A stretch of DNA of 64,000 bases from Aphrocallistes beatrix (taxonomy: Eukaryota > Porifera > Hexactinellida > Sceptrulophora > Aphrocallistidae). Under the pieces are notes generated by a model. It was not told the DNA's origin. It made no database searches and saw only the letters and a program-made list of their open reading frames with translations. A program made the position numbers and the translations under genes. The DNA is taken from contig OY725493.1 of assembly GCA_963281255.1 (NCBI GenBank), positions 4,929,857-4,993,856 on the forward strand. The letters run 5' to 3'. Shown piece after piece: positions 40,037-49,143 of the stretch (its first letter is position 1; each line of letters starts with the position of its first letter).

Positions 40037-43000
40037 ATGGCTGAGAGGAAAAGCAGAGAGAGATACCACAGCGAGACAGGTCCTTCTCAGAGGTCGCGTA
40101 GAGGAGACAGAGAATCCAGGCCCAGTCGCCCAAGGCGCGGCTCTGAAAATCAATCTGGAAATCAAAAAAGTTATCTCAAAAAATTGGAAGACTTAGAGAG
40201 AGAACGTGATCCAATGCTTACGTTTGAATTTCTAAATAGCACAGAGGACGAGTTCGATAGCGTGATAGCTACTGAGAAGCTACCCATACATGAAACTCGT
40301 AGCTTAGTCTACATCCTTACACACTCCCACTTTCAACTTGAGTCCATTGAAACTACATGCGATATTAATTCGATCTACGGGAGAATAATCGATACGCAAT
40401 TCATTCAAACAAATCTGATCAAGCTTATCAGTATAACGTTTAACGATTTAATGAGGGAAGGTGCCGATTACAGAGATCAGGCTAGATGCATTGGTTTGTT
40501 GATTAGAATTGTTTCTTTAATTAGAACACTTCTAAACAAGTTTCCTAGCGAGTCTGAGAATCTCAGCGATTGCATTTTCTCCATAAATGATAATATTGAG
40601 TTACCTCAATTTCAGCAAATATTTAGTCCCAGTGATATAGAATCTTTCAAAGATCTCTACCAACAGCTAGCTAGGCATGCTAAACCGAGAACCGCTGAGA
40701 AGAAGAGACACGAAATCAAATCAAACCTAGAACCAGTCCTTTGCCTTTCAGACTCGAATAATTACGGAGACCATTTCAGGAGTATCCCCATCTATCCTAC
40801 ATACCACGAGATAAGGAATCCTAGTAACACTACGCTAAGAGCGCTTGTGAAAGAAGGAGAGTATGAAAATCAAGAAACGTATTTAGACATACATTTCAAA
40901 CTCCTAAGAGAAGACATGGTCTATCCCCTTAAATTGGCGATTAAAAATCTTTTAGAATTAGATTTAAACTTTGGACTCCAATTGCATACTTATGATAACG
41001 TCAAACTACGGAAAATCACAGCGAATCACACTCACGGCATAGTCTATATGATCTCTTTCACGTCGCATGGGATTAAAAACAAGAAGGACTACGATTGGAC
41101 GAGATCCACACGACTCAAATTCGGTGCTCTTTTATGCATTTCTCAGAAAAACAAGCATGGCTATCCAAACTTTCAGGATCCCCTCTGGGCGGTCGTAACG
41201 CATAGTGACGAAAAAGAAATTAAGGAAACAGGATTAATATCGATAAAATTTAAAAGCGGTTTCGAACCTAAGTTTAAATTTGACACTGACTACTTTATGA
41301 TAGAATCGAGAGAGGTTTATTTCGAGGCATATTGCCATGTCCTCACTGTTCTGCAAGAAATCGAAATAACAAAAACGCTTCCCTTCCAACCCATCCTACT
41401 CGGGAAAGTAAACAGATGTCCACCGCCTGCTTATATTGACCACGAAACTATGCTGGATTTCTCTGCTCTCATTCAGTCGCCCTCCTCATCGACTCAACCG
41501 TTCCGTGCATTGGCGCTCGATACCAAGAATTGGCCTGTCTCAGATGTATTAAATGAAAGTCAGTCTCGGGCAGTTAAACTGGCGTTTACTAGCGAGCTGG
41601 CTCTCATACAAGGCCCCCCTGGCACTGGGAAAAGCTACGTTGGGCTGGTCATTGTCAAAATATTCCTCAGGACACGTAAGTACGAATTGAAGGCATCACC
41701 TTATGATGTATTACTCGATGAGAGTATATGCCAACGTCCAATCTTCGTGATAACCCAGACGAACCATGCCGTGGACCAATTTCTTGAGCACATAATGGCG
41801 GAAGAGACAAACGTAATTCGAATTGGGTCGAGAAGTGAAAGTGAGCTTGTGAAGACTCGAACTTTATACGAAGTTAAGAAGCAGGCTTTTGAAGACTCGG
41901 AATGTCCTGATAAAATACGACAACTTCGTCGACAATTCGGAGAGATTAGGCGGCAATTGCAAAATCTGCAAAAGGTTATTGAACAGTACACGGCGGATTT
42001 GAAAGAGACTAAAGATATAAGCAGAGAGGATTTGAAACGCGTTGCATCTGATCACCATTACAGGAGCATGTACACCACACAACGACAGGGATATACCACC
42101 GTGATGAATCAATCTACACACATGTCAGAGGTCTGGCTGAAACAGCTAGGAGTTCAAACTAGTCTTAGCAAGAAGTTACTGCCATCTCAAGATGAAATTC
42201 CAATCGAAAAAAATCCATTCGCAATCATAGCAGGCTTGGACCTGACGATACCGGATGATAAGGAGATAGCAGACAAGTTCAAGATCGTAGAAACACGGTT
42301 GGAATACCTAGGTTTGGAGGGGGAAATAAAATCAGAGGATTTGGGCTTAGAGGCTACTCCAGCTGAGAATAACGCAAAAGCTAATATTGCGAATGCTGGT
42401 GCAGCTACCAGTTTAGTTGATGCACTTGATAGTGATGATGACGATGACTACAAGAGTCTACCTGAATTTGATGACTCAACTCTATATGAAACGAAAAAAG
42501 GGAGCGCAACGAAAGAAGGAATTGCAACAGTTCAGTTAGCAAAGGAAAAAAAAATAACGTTAAAAGAAGCGTCTGACAAACTGAAGCAGGCACTCGACAA
42601 CCTCGAAACAGAGACCTACGTATCACAGGCAGTATTGGACTCAACAAATATTTGGAAGCTGTGTCAAGAGGATCGTGAACTGCTGCATAAATACTGGCTC
42701 GAGCGAAAGGTACTAACGCTTGGGCTCGTAATAAAGAGTTATGCTGATAAGTACCTATCCAAATGTAAGGAGTTAGAAGCTGTCAGTAGTGAGGTTGACT
42801 TGTACTACCTCAAAAGTGCTGCCGTTATCGCGATGACGACTACAGGAGCTGCGAAGAACGCTAAACTGCTAAGAAAACTTGAACCGAGAATTATAATAGT
42901 GGAGGAGGCTGCAGAAGTTCTGGAAGCGCATATCATTGCCAGTTTAAGTCAGCACGTAGAACACTTGATCATGATAGGAGACCATGAGCAATTGAGGCCA

Positions 43001-45397
43001 TCTAATGCCGCCTATCAACTGGCAAAAGTCTACAACTTGAACTTGTCACTTTTCGAACGATTAATTGGAAACGGAGTACACCATGTCACCCTCGACTGTC
43101 AGCATAGAATGCGACCGGAAATATCGAATATCATGCGGATCATTTATCCAAAATTGAAGGATCACTCTAAAGTAACAAAATATGAGCGAATACGTGGAGT
43201 TACGAGGAATTTATACTTCATAGCACATAATAATCTTGAAGATCAGCTAAAAGAAGATAGTACGAGCAGATCCAATGCCCATGAGGCGAAATTCGTAATC
43301 AAGCTAGCCTTATATCTCTTGAAACAAGGCTATAAGCCAAGTGATATTACGCTGTTAACTTTTTATAACGGACAGAAGTTTCTACTTCAAGATTTACTCA
43401 AGATGGAAAGTGAGGATCTTAAGATTAACATCGCGACTATAGACAAGTATCAGGGAGAGGAAAATGAGATTGTTATTCTGTCGGTCGTTAGAGGTAATGA
43501 AGAAAACTACATCGGGCATTGCTGCGTAGATAACAGGGTATGTGTCGCGTTTTCGAGGGCTAGAAACGGATTCTTCGTCATCGGAAACATGGAACGGCTC
43601 CGAATAGCTAGTAAAAAAACTAAATCAAATCGTTGGAATAAAATTCTTGATCGCTTCAGAGAAGATAATTGCCTAGGCACTGCTCTTCCTCTATGCTGTG
43701 AACGGCATGATAAAAATATAACAAATGTTGCAAATGGTGAGGATTTCGCGAAGGTTAGGGATGGAGGTTGTTCATTGAAATGCGAAACAATCCTCCCATG
43801 TTCACACCAATGTCCTTTACTTTGTCACCCAGGAGAACACATTAACATCCAGTGCGAAGAAAAGTGTTCAAAACTATTTCCTTGCACTCACAGATGTCCA
43901 GGAAAATGTACTCAAGACTGTTCCCAGTTTAAATGTAGAGTAGTGATAGAAAAACAGGCCCCATGTGGTCATCTGATAAGAGGTGCGTGTAGCTTGAGTG
44001 AGAGCGAATTCCTTGACATTCCGTGCACGGTAAAATGTCCTATCACTCTTCTATGTGGACATCCTTGCGTTGGCAGTTGTGAGGTGTGTACGGAAACTGC
44101 ACATGCTCCATGTCGAGAAAAATGTCCTAAAAAGTTAATTTGTGGTAATGACTGTAAGCATATATGTCATTTTCCATCGGAATGTCCACCCTGTGCTGAA
44201 CCCTGTTCCCGCAACTGCTATCACTCCACTTGTTTCTATTTATGTGGAGACATATGTGCCCCATGTACTGAGGAATGTACTCGCACATGTGAGCACGTAT
44301 CTCGCACCTGGAAATGCAATGTAACATCGAACCCGCAGCTTTGTGTCCAGAAGTGTAAGCTGAAGTTGCCCTGTGGACATGGTTGCATTGGTTTATGTGG
44401 TGACGTGTGTCCTCCGATATGTCGTGTGTGTGATCCAGATAATGATCTATTCCAGATTTATTTTGGTGATGAGATGGAAGAAGATTCTTCTTTCATTACT
44501 CTTCCAGATTGTGGGCATATATTTGAGTCTGATGGGATTAGAGAACATCTCAAAACATTTGTAGAGAATAATTCCCTAATTGAGCTCTCCTGTCCACGAT
44601 GCCCTATCAGAATATCGACTTGTGTCCGCTTACATGGTATGGCAAGAAAAATTACCTCAGATATCGATCGTAATAAATTTGATGTCAGAGAAAATACGCG
44701 TCAAAAAACACTGATTAAATTCAACAACTTCGCGGCTTTGCTTGAAGCAAGTCCTTCTAATGCTATTTCAGTTAGATTCTTAAGCAAAATGGCCGTTTTT
44801 CTCGGTCATATTCGCAATTCAAATTCGTATAGGCTCTATGTGCTAGATGAAATATTGAGTGTTCTAACTGGTCTCTGCTCGAAGGAATACACTCCAGAGT
44901 TATGGTGCGAGGACTCCCCGCTAACTCAACTAATTTTGAATGAATTTCTTAATTTTTTCTTCGATGACGAATGTCCATCTCACCCACCACAGGAGAAAAT
45001 TAAATTTCCCGAATTGAAAAGGCAATATCGGAACTGTCCTATATATGCAATGTTTAAACTGGCTGATAAATACAGTCTCTCTTCCAAACTGCGAGGTGAT
45101 TTCAAACTTCTGAAATCTAAATACGACGATATTATCAATTCCCCGACTCCAGAATCCATTCTTACACAATGTGAAGTGCTCCTAACCAAACTCAGAGAGA
45201 AATACGATCTCCCTCTACCCAAATGTTTCACTCTGCCCATAGAACATGTCAGGTTGGACGAGAAACCATGCCTTGTTGTCAGTAAGAAGGTTGAAAGGTC
45301 ATTCGGTAAACACGAAGTGGAACCAGACACCCTTGCTCTAGCTAAGATTTCTGATGAAAGCCCACATAAAATAACGAGTGAGGATGAGTGGGTGTGA
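40037..45397 (+). CDS. ZNFX1-type SF1 helicase with NFX1 zinc fingers, RZ finger absent (copy 2)
   Basis: A 1786-residue intronless paralog of the gene at 26538-32603. Shared blocks include ETYLDIHFKLLREDM, Walker A GPPGTGKS (about 525), VEEAAEVLEAHI (about 955), QHRMRPEIS (about 1022), DKYQGEENE (about 1135) and SRARNGFFVIGN. All helicase motifs look intact. NFX1-type fingers cover about 1235-1480, then a RING-like cluster (LPDCGHIFE, CPRC) is kept. The C-terminus ends about 30 residues after the last alignable helix, in an acidic tail (TSEDEWV), without the RZ finger of copy 1. It therefore likely keeps RNA unwinding but not RZ-dependent activity. The N-terminus is Arg/Ser/Glu-rich instead of Gln/Gly-rich. 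The ATG at 40037 is used. Confidence 0.9.
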   Translation: MAERKSRERYHSETGPSQRSRRGDRESRPSRPRRGSENQSGNQKSYLKKLEDLERERDPMLTFEFLNSTEDEFDSVIATEKLPIHETRSLVYILTHSHFQLESIETTCDINSIYGRIIDTQFIQTNLIKLISITFNDLMREGADYRDQARCIGLLIRIVSLIRTLLNKFPSESENLSDCIFSINDNIELPQFQQIFSPSDIESFKDLYQQLARHAKPRTAEKKRHEIKSNLEPVLCLSDSNNYGDHFRSIPIYPTYHEIRNPSNTTLRALVKEGEYENQETYLDIHFKLLREDMVYPLKLAIKNLLELDLNFGLQLHTYDNVKLRKITANHTHGIVYMISFTSHGIKNKKDYDWTRSTRLKFGALLCISQKNKHGYPNFQDPLWAVVTHSDEKEIKETGLISIKFKSGFEPKFKFDTDYFMIESREVYFEAYCHVLTVLQEIEITKTLPFQPILLGKVNRCPPPAYIDHETMLDFSALIQSPSSSTQPFRALALDTKNWPVSDVLNESQSRAVKLAFTSELALIQGPPGTGKSYVGLVIVKIFLRTRKYELKASPYDVLLDESICQRPIFVITQTNHAVDQFLEHIMAEETNVIRIGSRSESELVKTRTLYEVKKQAFEDSECPDKIRQLRRQFGEIRRQLQNLQKVIEQYTADLKETKDISREDLKRVASDHHYRSMYTTQRQGYTTVMNQSTHMSEVWLKQLGVQTSLSKKLLPSQDEIPIEKNPFAIIAGLDLTIPDDKEIADKFKIVETRLEYLGLEGEIKSEDLGLEATPAENNAKANIANAGAATSLVDALDSDDDDDYKSLPEFDDSTLYETKKGSATKEGIATVQLAKEKKITLKEASDKLKQALDNLETETYVSQAVLDSTNIWKLCQEDRELLHKYWLERKVLTLGLVIKSYADKYLSKCKELEAVSSEVDLYYLKSAAVIAMTTTGAAKNAKLLRKLEPRIIIVEEAAEVLEAHIIASLSQHVEHLIMIGDHEQLRPSNAAYQLAKVYNLNLSLFERLIGNGVHHVTLDCQHRMRPEISNIMRIIYPKLKDHSKVTKYERIRGVTRNLYFIAHNNLEDQLKEDSTSRSNAHEAKFVIKLALYLLKQGYKPSDITLLTFYNGQKFLLQDLLKMESEDLKINIATIDKYQGEENEIVILSVVRGNEENYIGHCCVDNRVCVAFSRARNGFFVIGNMERLRIASKKTKSNRWNKILDRFREDNCLGTALPLCCERHDKNITNVANGEDFAKVRDGGCSLKCETILPCSHQCPLLCHPGEHINIQCEEKCSKLFPCTHRCPGKCTQDCSQFKCRVVIEKQAPCGHLIRGACSLSESEFLDIPCTVKCPITLLCGHPCVGSCEVCTETAHAPCREKCPKKLICGNDCKHICHFPSECPPCAEPCSRNCYHSTCFYLCGDICAPCTEECTRTCEHVSRTWKCNVTSNPQLCVQKCKLKLPCGHGCIGLCGDVCPPICRVCDPDNDLFQIYFGDEMEEDSSFITLPDCGHIFESDGIREHLKTFVENNSLIELSCPRCPIRISTCVRLHGMARKITSDIDRNKFDVRENTRQKTLIKFNNFAALLEASPSNAISVRFLSKMAVFLGHIRNSNSYRLYVLDEILSVLTGLCSKEYTPELWCEDSPLTQLILNEFLNFFFDDECPSHPPQEKIKFPELKRQYRNCPIYAMFKLADKYSLSSKLRGDFKLLKSKYDDIINSPTPESILTQCEVLLTKLREKYDLPLPKCFTLPIEHVRLDEKPCLVVSKKVERSFGKHEVEPDTLALAKISDESPHKITSEDEWV

Positions 45398-45928
45398 CGG
45401 CATGTCCAATGTATTACATCGGTCTACCTTTAGAAGGCATCAGTGTTAATACGATTTGTGTAACAGTTTAGAATTGTGTTATTTTCGTAACTCCAAATAG
45501 GGTTGTAAATATATTTATGTACGCTGTGCATGCTAACCTAACCTTACCATTAGTAACAATGTGTTTGAGTACTTTAGTTTGGACTTTCTGATAGGATGTC
45601 AGTGTTTTGATTCTTCTTCTATTGATATGAATGTTTGTGTATGCTTCACTTGGGGTCTTAAGGGGTCAAATATGAGGTTAATCTAAATGTTACTTATGGA
45701 GTGGAGCTGGCAAATTTAATGCACCTAGATCTATATTAATCAGAATTCACATGATTACACAGTGACTGAGTTTGAAACGAGTAATAATACACCATCAGCA
45801 CTGCATGTGATGATGTGGTTCTTAACGAAGTCATGTTGCTTGATCCGTGAAATAAGTTCACAGTCTAAGGTCAATATTTCTTGTATAAATTTTACAATGC
45901 TTATTTATGGTTACTTGATTAGCTAATA
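45398..45928. other. Gap between ZNFX1 copy 2 and AUP1
   Basis: No coding or repeat structure seen. TTGATTAG ends at 45922, six bases before the AUP1 ATG. Confidence 0.5.
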
Positions 45929-46804
45929 ATGGAGAATGAACTAGTTTCAAACGTGGTGAAAACCACTCTGCTCATTGCTTACACACCTCTTGGTGTTCTC
46001 ATTTGCACTTTCCGATTCTTCTTGGCTATCCAGACGTGTGTGGTCCTGAGCATCCTCCCGGAAGAGTTCATTTTATCCAGACTTATTCGAGCAGTCACCT
46101 CCGTTATTTTGGGTATTTTCGTCAAGAGAGAAGGTTTCTCTTGTCGACAGCAGAATACTCGAGTGTTCGTCGCTTACAGAGATACGCATTTAGCACATAT
46201 TGCAGCTCGCATTGCCCTTCCAGTCATAATTCTCCATCCGGAACCCTTGCTGATGGGTTGGCTCTTTGGGCAGGTCAAGAGCGGAGACACGACATACTTG
46301 CGATATGAAGGAGAGAAAATTCTCAACAAGCGAATCGAAGTTCGACCGTTACTGAGCCTCACTAGCAGTAACAATAGCTTTGTTCTCGACGAATGGCCAT
46401 TCTTCTTACACCAGCCGATCCACCCCATATCCATCACTAAATACAACCCCTTCCTTCCTTCTTACATCCGTCTTCCATCTTCGCCACTGTTGGATCTCTT
46501 GTTCGTGTTCTTCTTCCCCATCACCAAGATTACCGTCCGGATGTCTCCCTGTATTCGCCGTGTTCAGCAAGAGATGACGCAGGAATTTCGCAGGAAGGTT
46601 ATGGATCATTTTGAAGAGCTGATCGCGGGACCTCCAACAAGGCAGCCTCCTAGCGATACGCCCGCGCCGAGACAGATGATCCGTCAGCCTACCATCCCAT
46701 CTGAAAGGGGCCAAAGGGACGATGTGCTTCAGGAGCGGAAACGAGCGTTATTCACCAACAACCAAGAAAAATTTATCGAGAAGCACGGAAATATGATTAG
46801 TTAA
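45929..46804 (+). CDS. AUP1: AUP1-like lipid-droplet/ERAD protein without CUE domain
   Basis: A 291-residue protein (human AUP1 410). AUP1 sits as a hairpin in the ER and lipid-droplet membrane and brings the E2 enzyme UBE2G2 to ERAD complexes. The hydrophobic start (IAYTPLGVLICTFRFFLAIQ, then VLSILPEEFILSRLIRAVTS and VILGIFVKRE) matches the human LLYAPVGFCLLVLRLFLGIH and following residues. The acyltransferase-like region has lost the NH-x4-D motif: the human NHVTPFD position reads RDTHLAH. The C-terminal DDVLQERKRALFTNNQEKFI corresponds to the UBE2G2-binding G2BR of human AUP1 (SLQERKQALYEYARRRF). Only about 50 Pro/Arg-rich residues lie before it, too few for the CUE domain. OSCP1 follows 187 bases later. 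Confidence 0.8.
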   Translation: MENELVSNVVKTTLLIAYTPLGVLICTFRFFLAIQTCVVLSILPEEFILSRLIRAVTSVILGIFVKREGFSCRQQNTRVFVAYRDTHLAHIAARIALPVIILHPEPLLMGWLFGQVKSGDTTYLRYEGEKILNKRIEVRPLLSLTSSNNSFVLDEWPFFLHQPIHPISITKYNPFLPSYIRLPSSPLLDLLFVFFFPITKITVRMSPCIRRVQQEMTQEFRRKVMDHFEELIAGPPTRQPPSDTPAPRQMIRQPTIPSERGQRDDVLQERKRALFTNNQEKFIEKHGNMIS

Positions 46805-46991
46805 CCACTCATTACTCTCGTCTTAGTGAACTGAAGTTTATTGAATTGTATTTTTGATCAAGTTAATTGGAAATTAATATGTTATTATAATGTAAGAAAT
46901 TCCCAATTACTAAATTGCTACTTGTAATATCTTAAACATATTTTTGAGTGAATAAATGATTGTGTTCGAAGTACGTAGTAGAATTGTGTCC

Positions 46992-48321
46992 ATGTCGCTT
47001 CTGACTCTGCCTCTCATCTTCATCAACCTTGGCGGAGAGATGCTGTACATTCTAGAGCAGCGACTCAGCGCTCAGAACATTCCGGAGCAGAAAGCTGAGC
47101 AAGTGTTGAAGGATATCATCGAGCATATGTTCAAAAAATCTTTCATTACCGAGTTGTTCTCTCCTCAGCCCATATTCAGAAAGAGGGAGATGCGCTCTGT
47201 ATTTGACCGATTAGCACACACCTCCATCATGAAGCTCAACTCTGCCAGTATGGGCAAACTCTATGACCTCATGGTTATGTCATTCAAATACCAGGTGATT
47301 ATAGGCACTTATAAAATGTGAAATTTCACGTGTCTTGAACGAATGAATTTCTAGCTCTTGCACTGCAGACACCCCCGAGACATCCTGCTAATCACACTCA
47401 ACCACATGGACGCAATGGACGCCTGGTGTGCAGGTAGTACGGTGCACCACAACATTGTAGACTCTGCCAAGAAGAATCTTATCGATACTTACGGCAACCT
47501 GAGCACTTCCGAGCTGAGAGAGGTGAGGCTAGGCCTGCTAATGTTCCTGCAAGATATTCACACCAGAGTCAGCATCTTCTTGCGCGACCATGTGCAGCTG
47601 CCCTCTGGCAAGTTCATCCTCCTGCCAGAGGGAGAGGTGACTCCTGAGTTCGAGACTCCAGGTGTCATTAAAATTTTCAAACAAAACAAAGAGGTTCAGC
47701 GAACATTGTTTCACACCCCGGGGAAATACGCCATCGCTAAGGTAGACTGAATAGATTGATGAGAACGTTCACTCTATATCAACTTCTAACGCTTTCTTCC
47801 AGAAAGTAGGCTCTCTTGCACCTAAGGCTGTCAGAGGGATTACGTATGGTTCCAATATGTACGCAAACGCACGCGCTCTTAAGACAGAGACGCCCTTGAC
47901 TCGCCCCATCCTAGTCACACAGGACAAGAGCACCACGATCCCGCACTACCCACAGACGGACTCAGGGGTGTTAGCAGGTGAGAAAGTAGGAGGAGCGAGT
48001 GCGAAGCAGTCGGAAGGAGAGCAAGCTGCGAAAGAGGAGCTTAACGCTTTAGCTAAATTGATTGGAGTAAATGTTAAAGCGCATGAGGCTGACAGTTTCA
48101 GGTTGACACTGTTTGATGATATTGCTGATGAAGGTTTTAATAGTAATGTGGAAGGGAAAGGGGGAATTGGAAAAGAATTTGATGTGAGAATTGATCCCGT
48201 TAAGAAAGATGAGTCACATCTCAACCAGATAATGCGGGAGTTTACAATGACAGATGAGTTGGGGAAGGATAGCCCTAAAGATTGTGAAGATGTCCTACAA
48301 CTAATGGACGCGATTGTGTGA
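46992..48321 (+). CDS. OSCP1: OSCP1 (organic solute carrier partner 1)
   Basis: Three exons, 46992-47294, 47355-47741 and 47803-48321, with introns of 60 and 61 bp (both phase 0), give 402 residues. The start MSLLTLPLIFINLGGEMLYI matches human MSVRTLPLLFLNLGGEMLYI, which is why I prefer the ATG at 46992 over the in-frame one at 46956. Further matches are ASMGKLYDLMVMSFKYQ, HPRDILLITLNHMD, FLQDIHTRVSIFLRDHVQ and the terminal IMREFTMTDE. OSCP1 is a basal-body and cilium-associated protein, also linked to organic solute transport. The third gene in the window tied to cilia. RPS29 starts 150 bases after the stop. Confidence 0.93.
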
Positions 48322-48471
48322 ATTTTATTTTCATTTTTTGTTGACTAAGTTGCTTTCTGTTTTTACTTGTTTATGTCCAAACAAAAATGTCATATCAAAT
48401 ACATAGTTAAGTTTTATTACTTTATTTTTATTATTTTTTGAATTAGAAATTGCTTAACTTGAATTACTAAG

Positions 48472-48642
48472 ATGGGACATCGAAACGTTTGGAACTCTCA
48501 CCCAAAGAAATACGGGCAAGGCTCGCGAAAATGTCGAATCTGCGGAAACAAGCACGGATTGATCAGAAAGTACAATCTGAATATCTGCAGGCAATGTTTT
48601 CGCGAGAATTCGGAATGCATTGGGTTTCAGAAATACAGATAA
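48472..48642 (+). CDS. RPS29: 40S ribosomal protein S29 (uS14)
   Basis: A 56-residue protein, exactly the human length. [20 protein letters not shown] is followed by a zinc ribbon C-x2-C-x14-C-x2-C (CRIC, then CRQC) and the invariant end GFQKYR. uS14 binds 18S rRNA in the small-subunit head. Single exon, which is rare for an animal ribosomal protein gene. A T-rich acceptor TTTTTTGAATTAG ends at 48446, 25 bases before the ATG, and the gene is only 150 bases after OSCP1, so it may be expressed from a polycistronic unit or have a 5' UTR intron. Confidence 0.97.
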   Translation: MGHRNVWNSHPKKYGQGSRKCRICGNKHGLIRKYNLNICRQCFRENSECIGFQKYR

Positions 48643-49143
48643 ATCTCCTTTGCTGATATTAGTCAATAACTCGCTAATTAGATGATTTTGTTAGGATAAT
48701 TATACTATGTTGTAGTCAAACAGTTGAGTGAGTTATATTAATATTAAACGGTTTTCTTGACTCCGTAGACTAATATTTTGTTCATGTTTTTCAGTCATTT
48801 CTAACTAACGCGTCACTGCTGTAATCGTAATTTTCCTCATTTGTGCACATGGCTTAACCTTGCTTACTTGGCTTGGAATGTTTAAATGATTTCAAGCCTA
48901 GACAAATGAATCAAAAGCTTTGTTATCAAATCCATACAAGGACACAATGCTAAATTCTCAACCATCCAGCTTGAATAATTTGCATGTGTACGGTGAAAAG
49001 ATTAATGTTATCAATTGATTTTCTTGTTATGTTCGTACTGCCTGGAATGAATGGAATCCTAATATGCTTGAAGTATTAGCATATAAAAGACTCACTTTCA
49101 TGCTTGTATAAATTAACTGTTGATTTATAGAATTCTGAATACT
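48643..49143. other. Gap between RPS29 and the NACHT-TPR gene
   Basis: AT-rich and without coding frame or clear repeat. GTTGATTTATAG ends at 49130, 13 bases before the next ATG. Confidence 0.5.
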
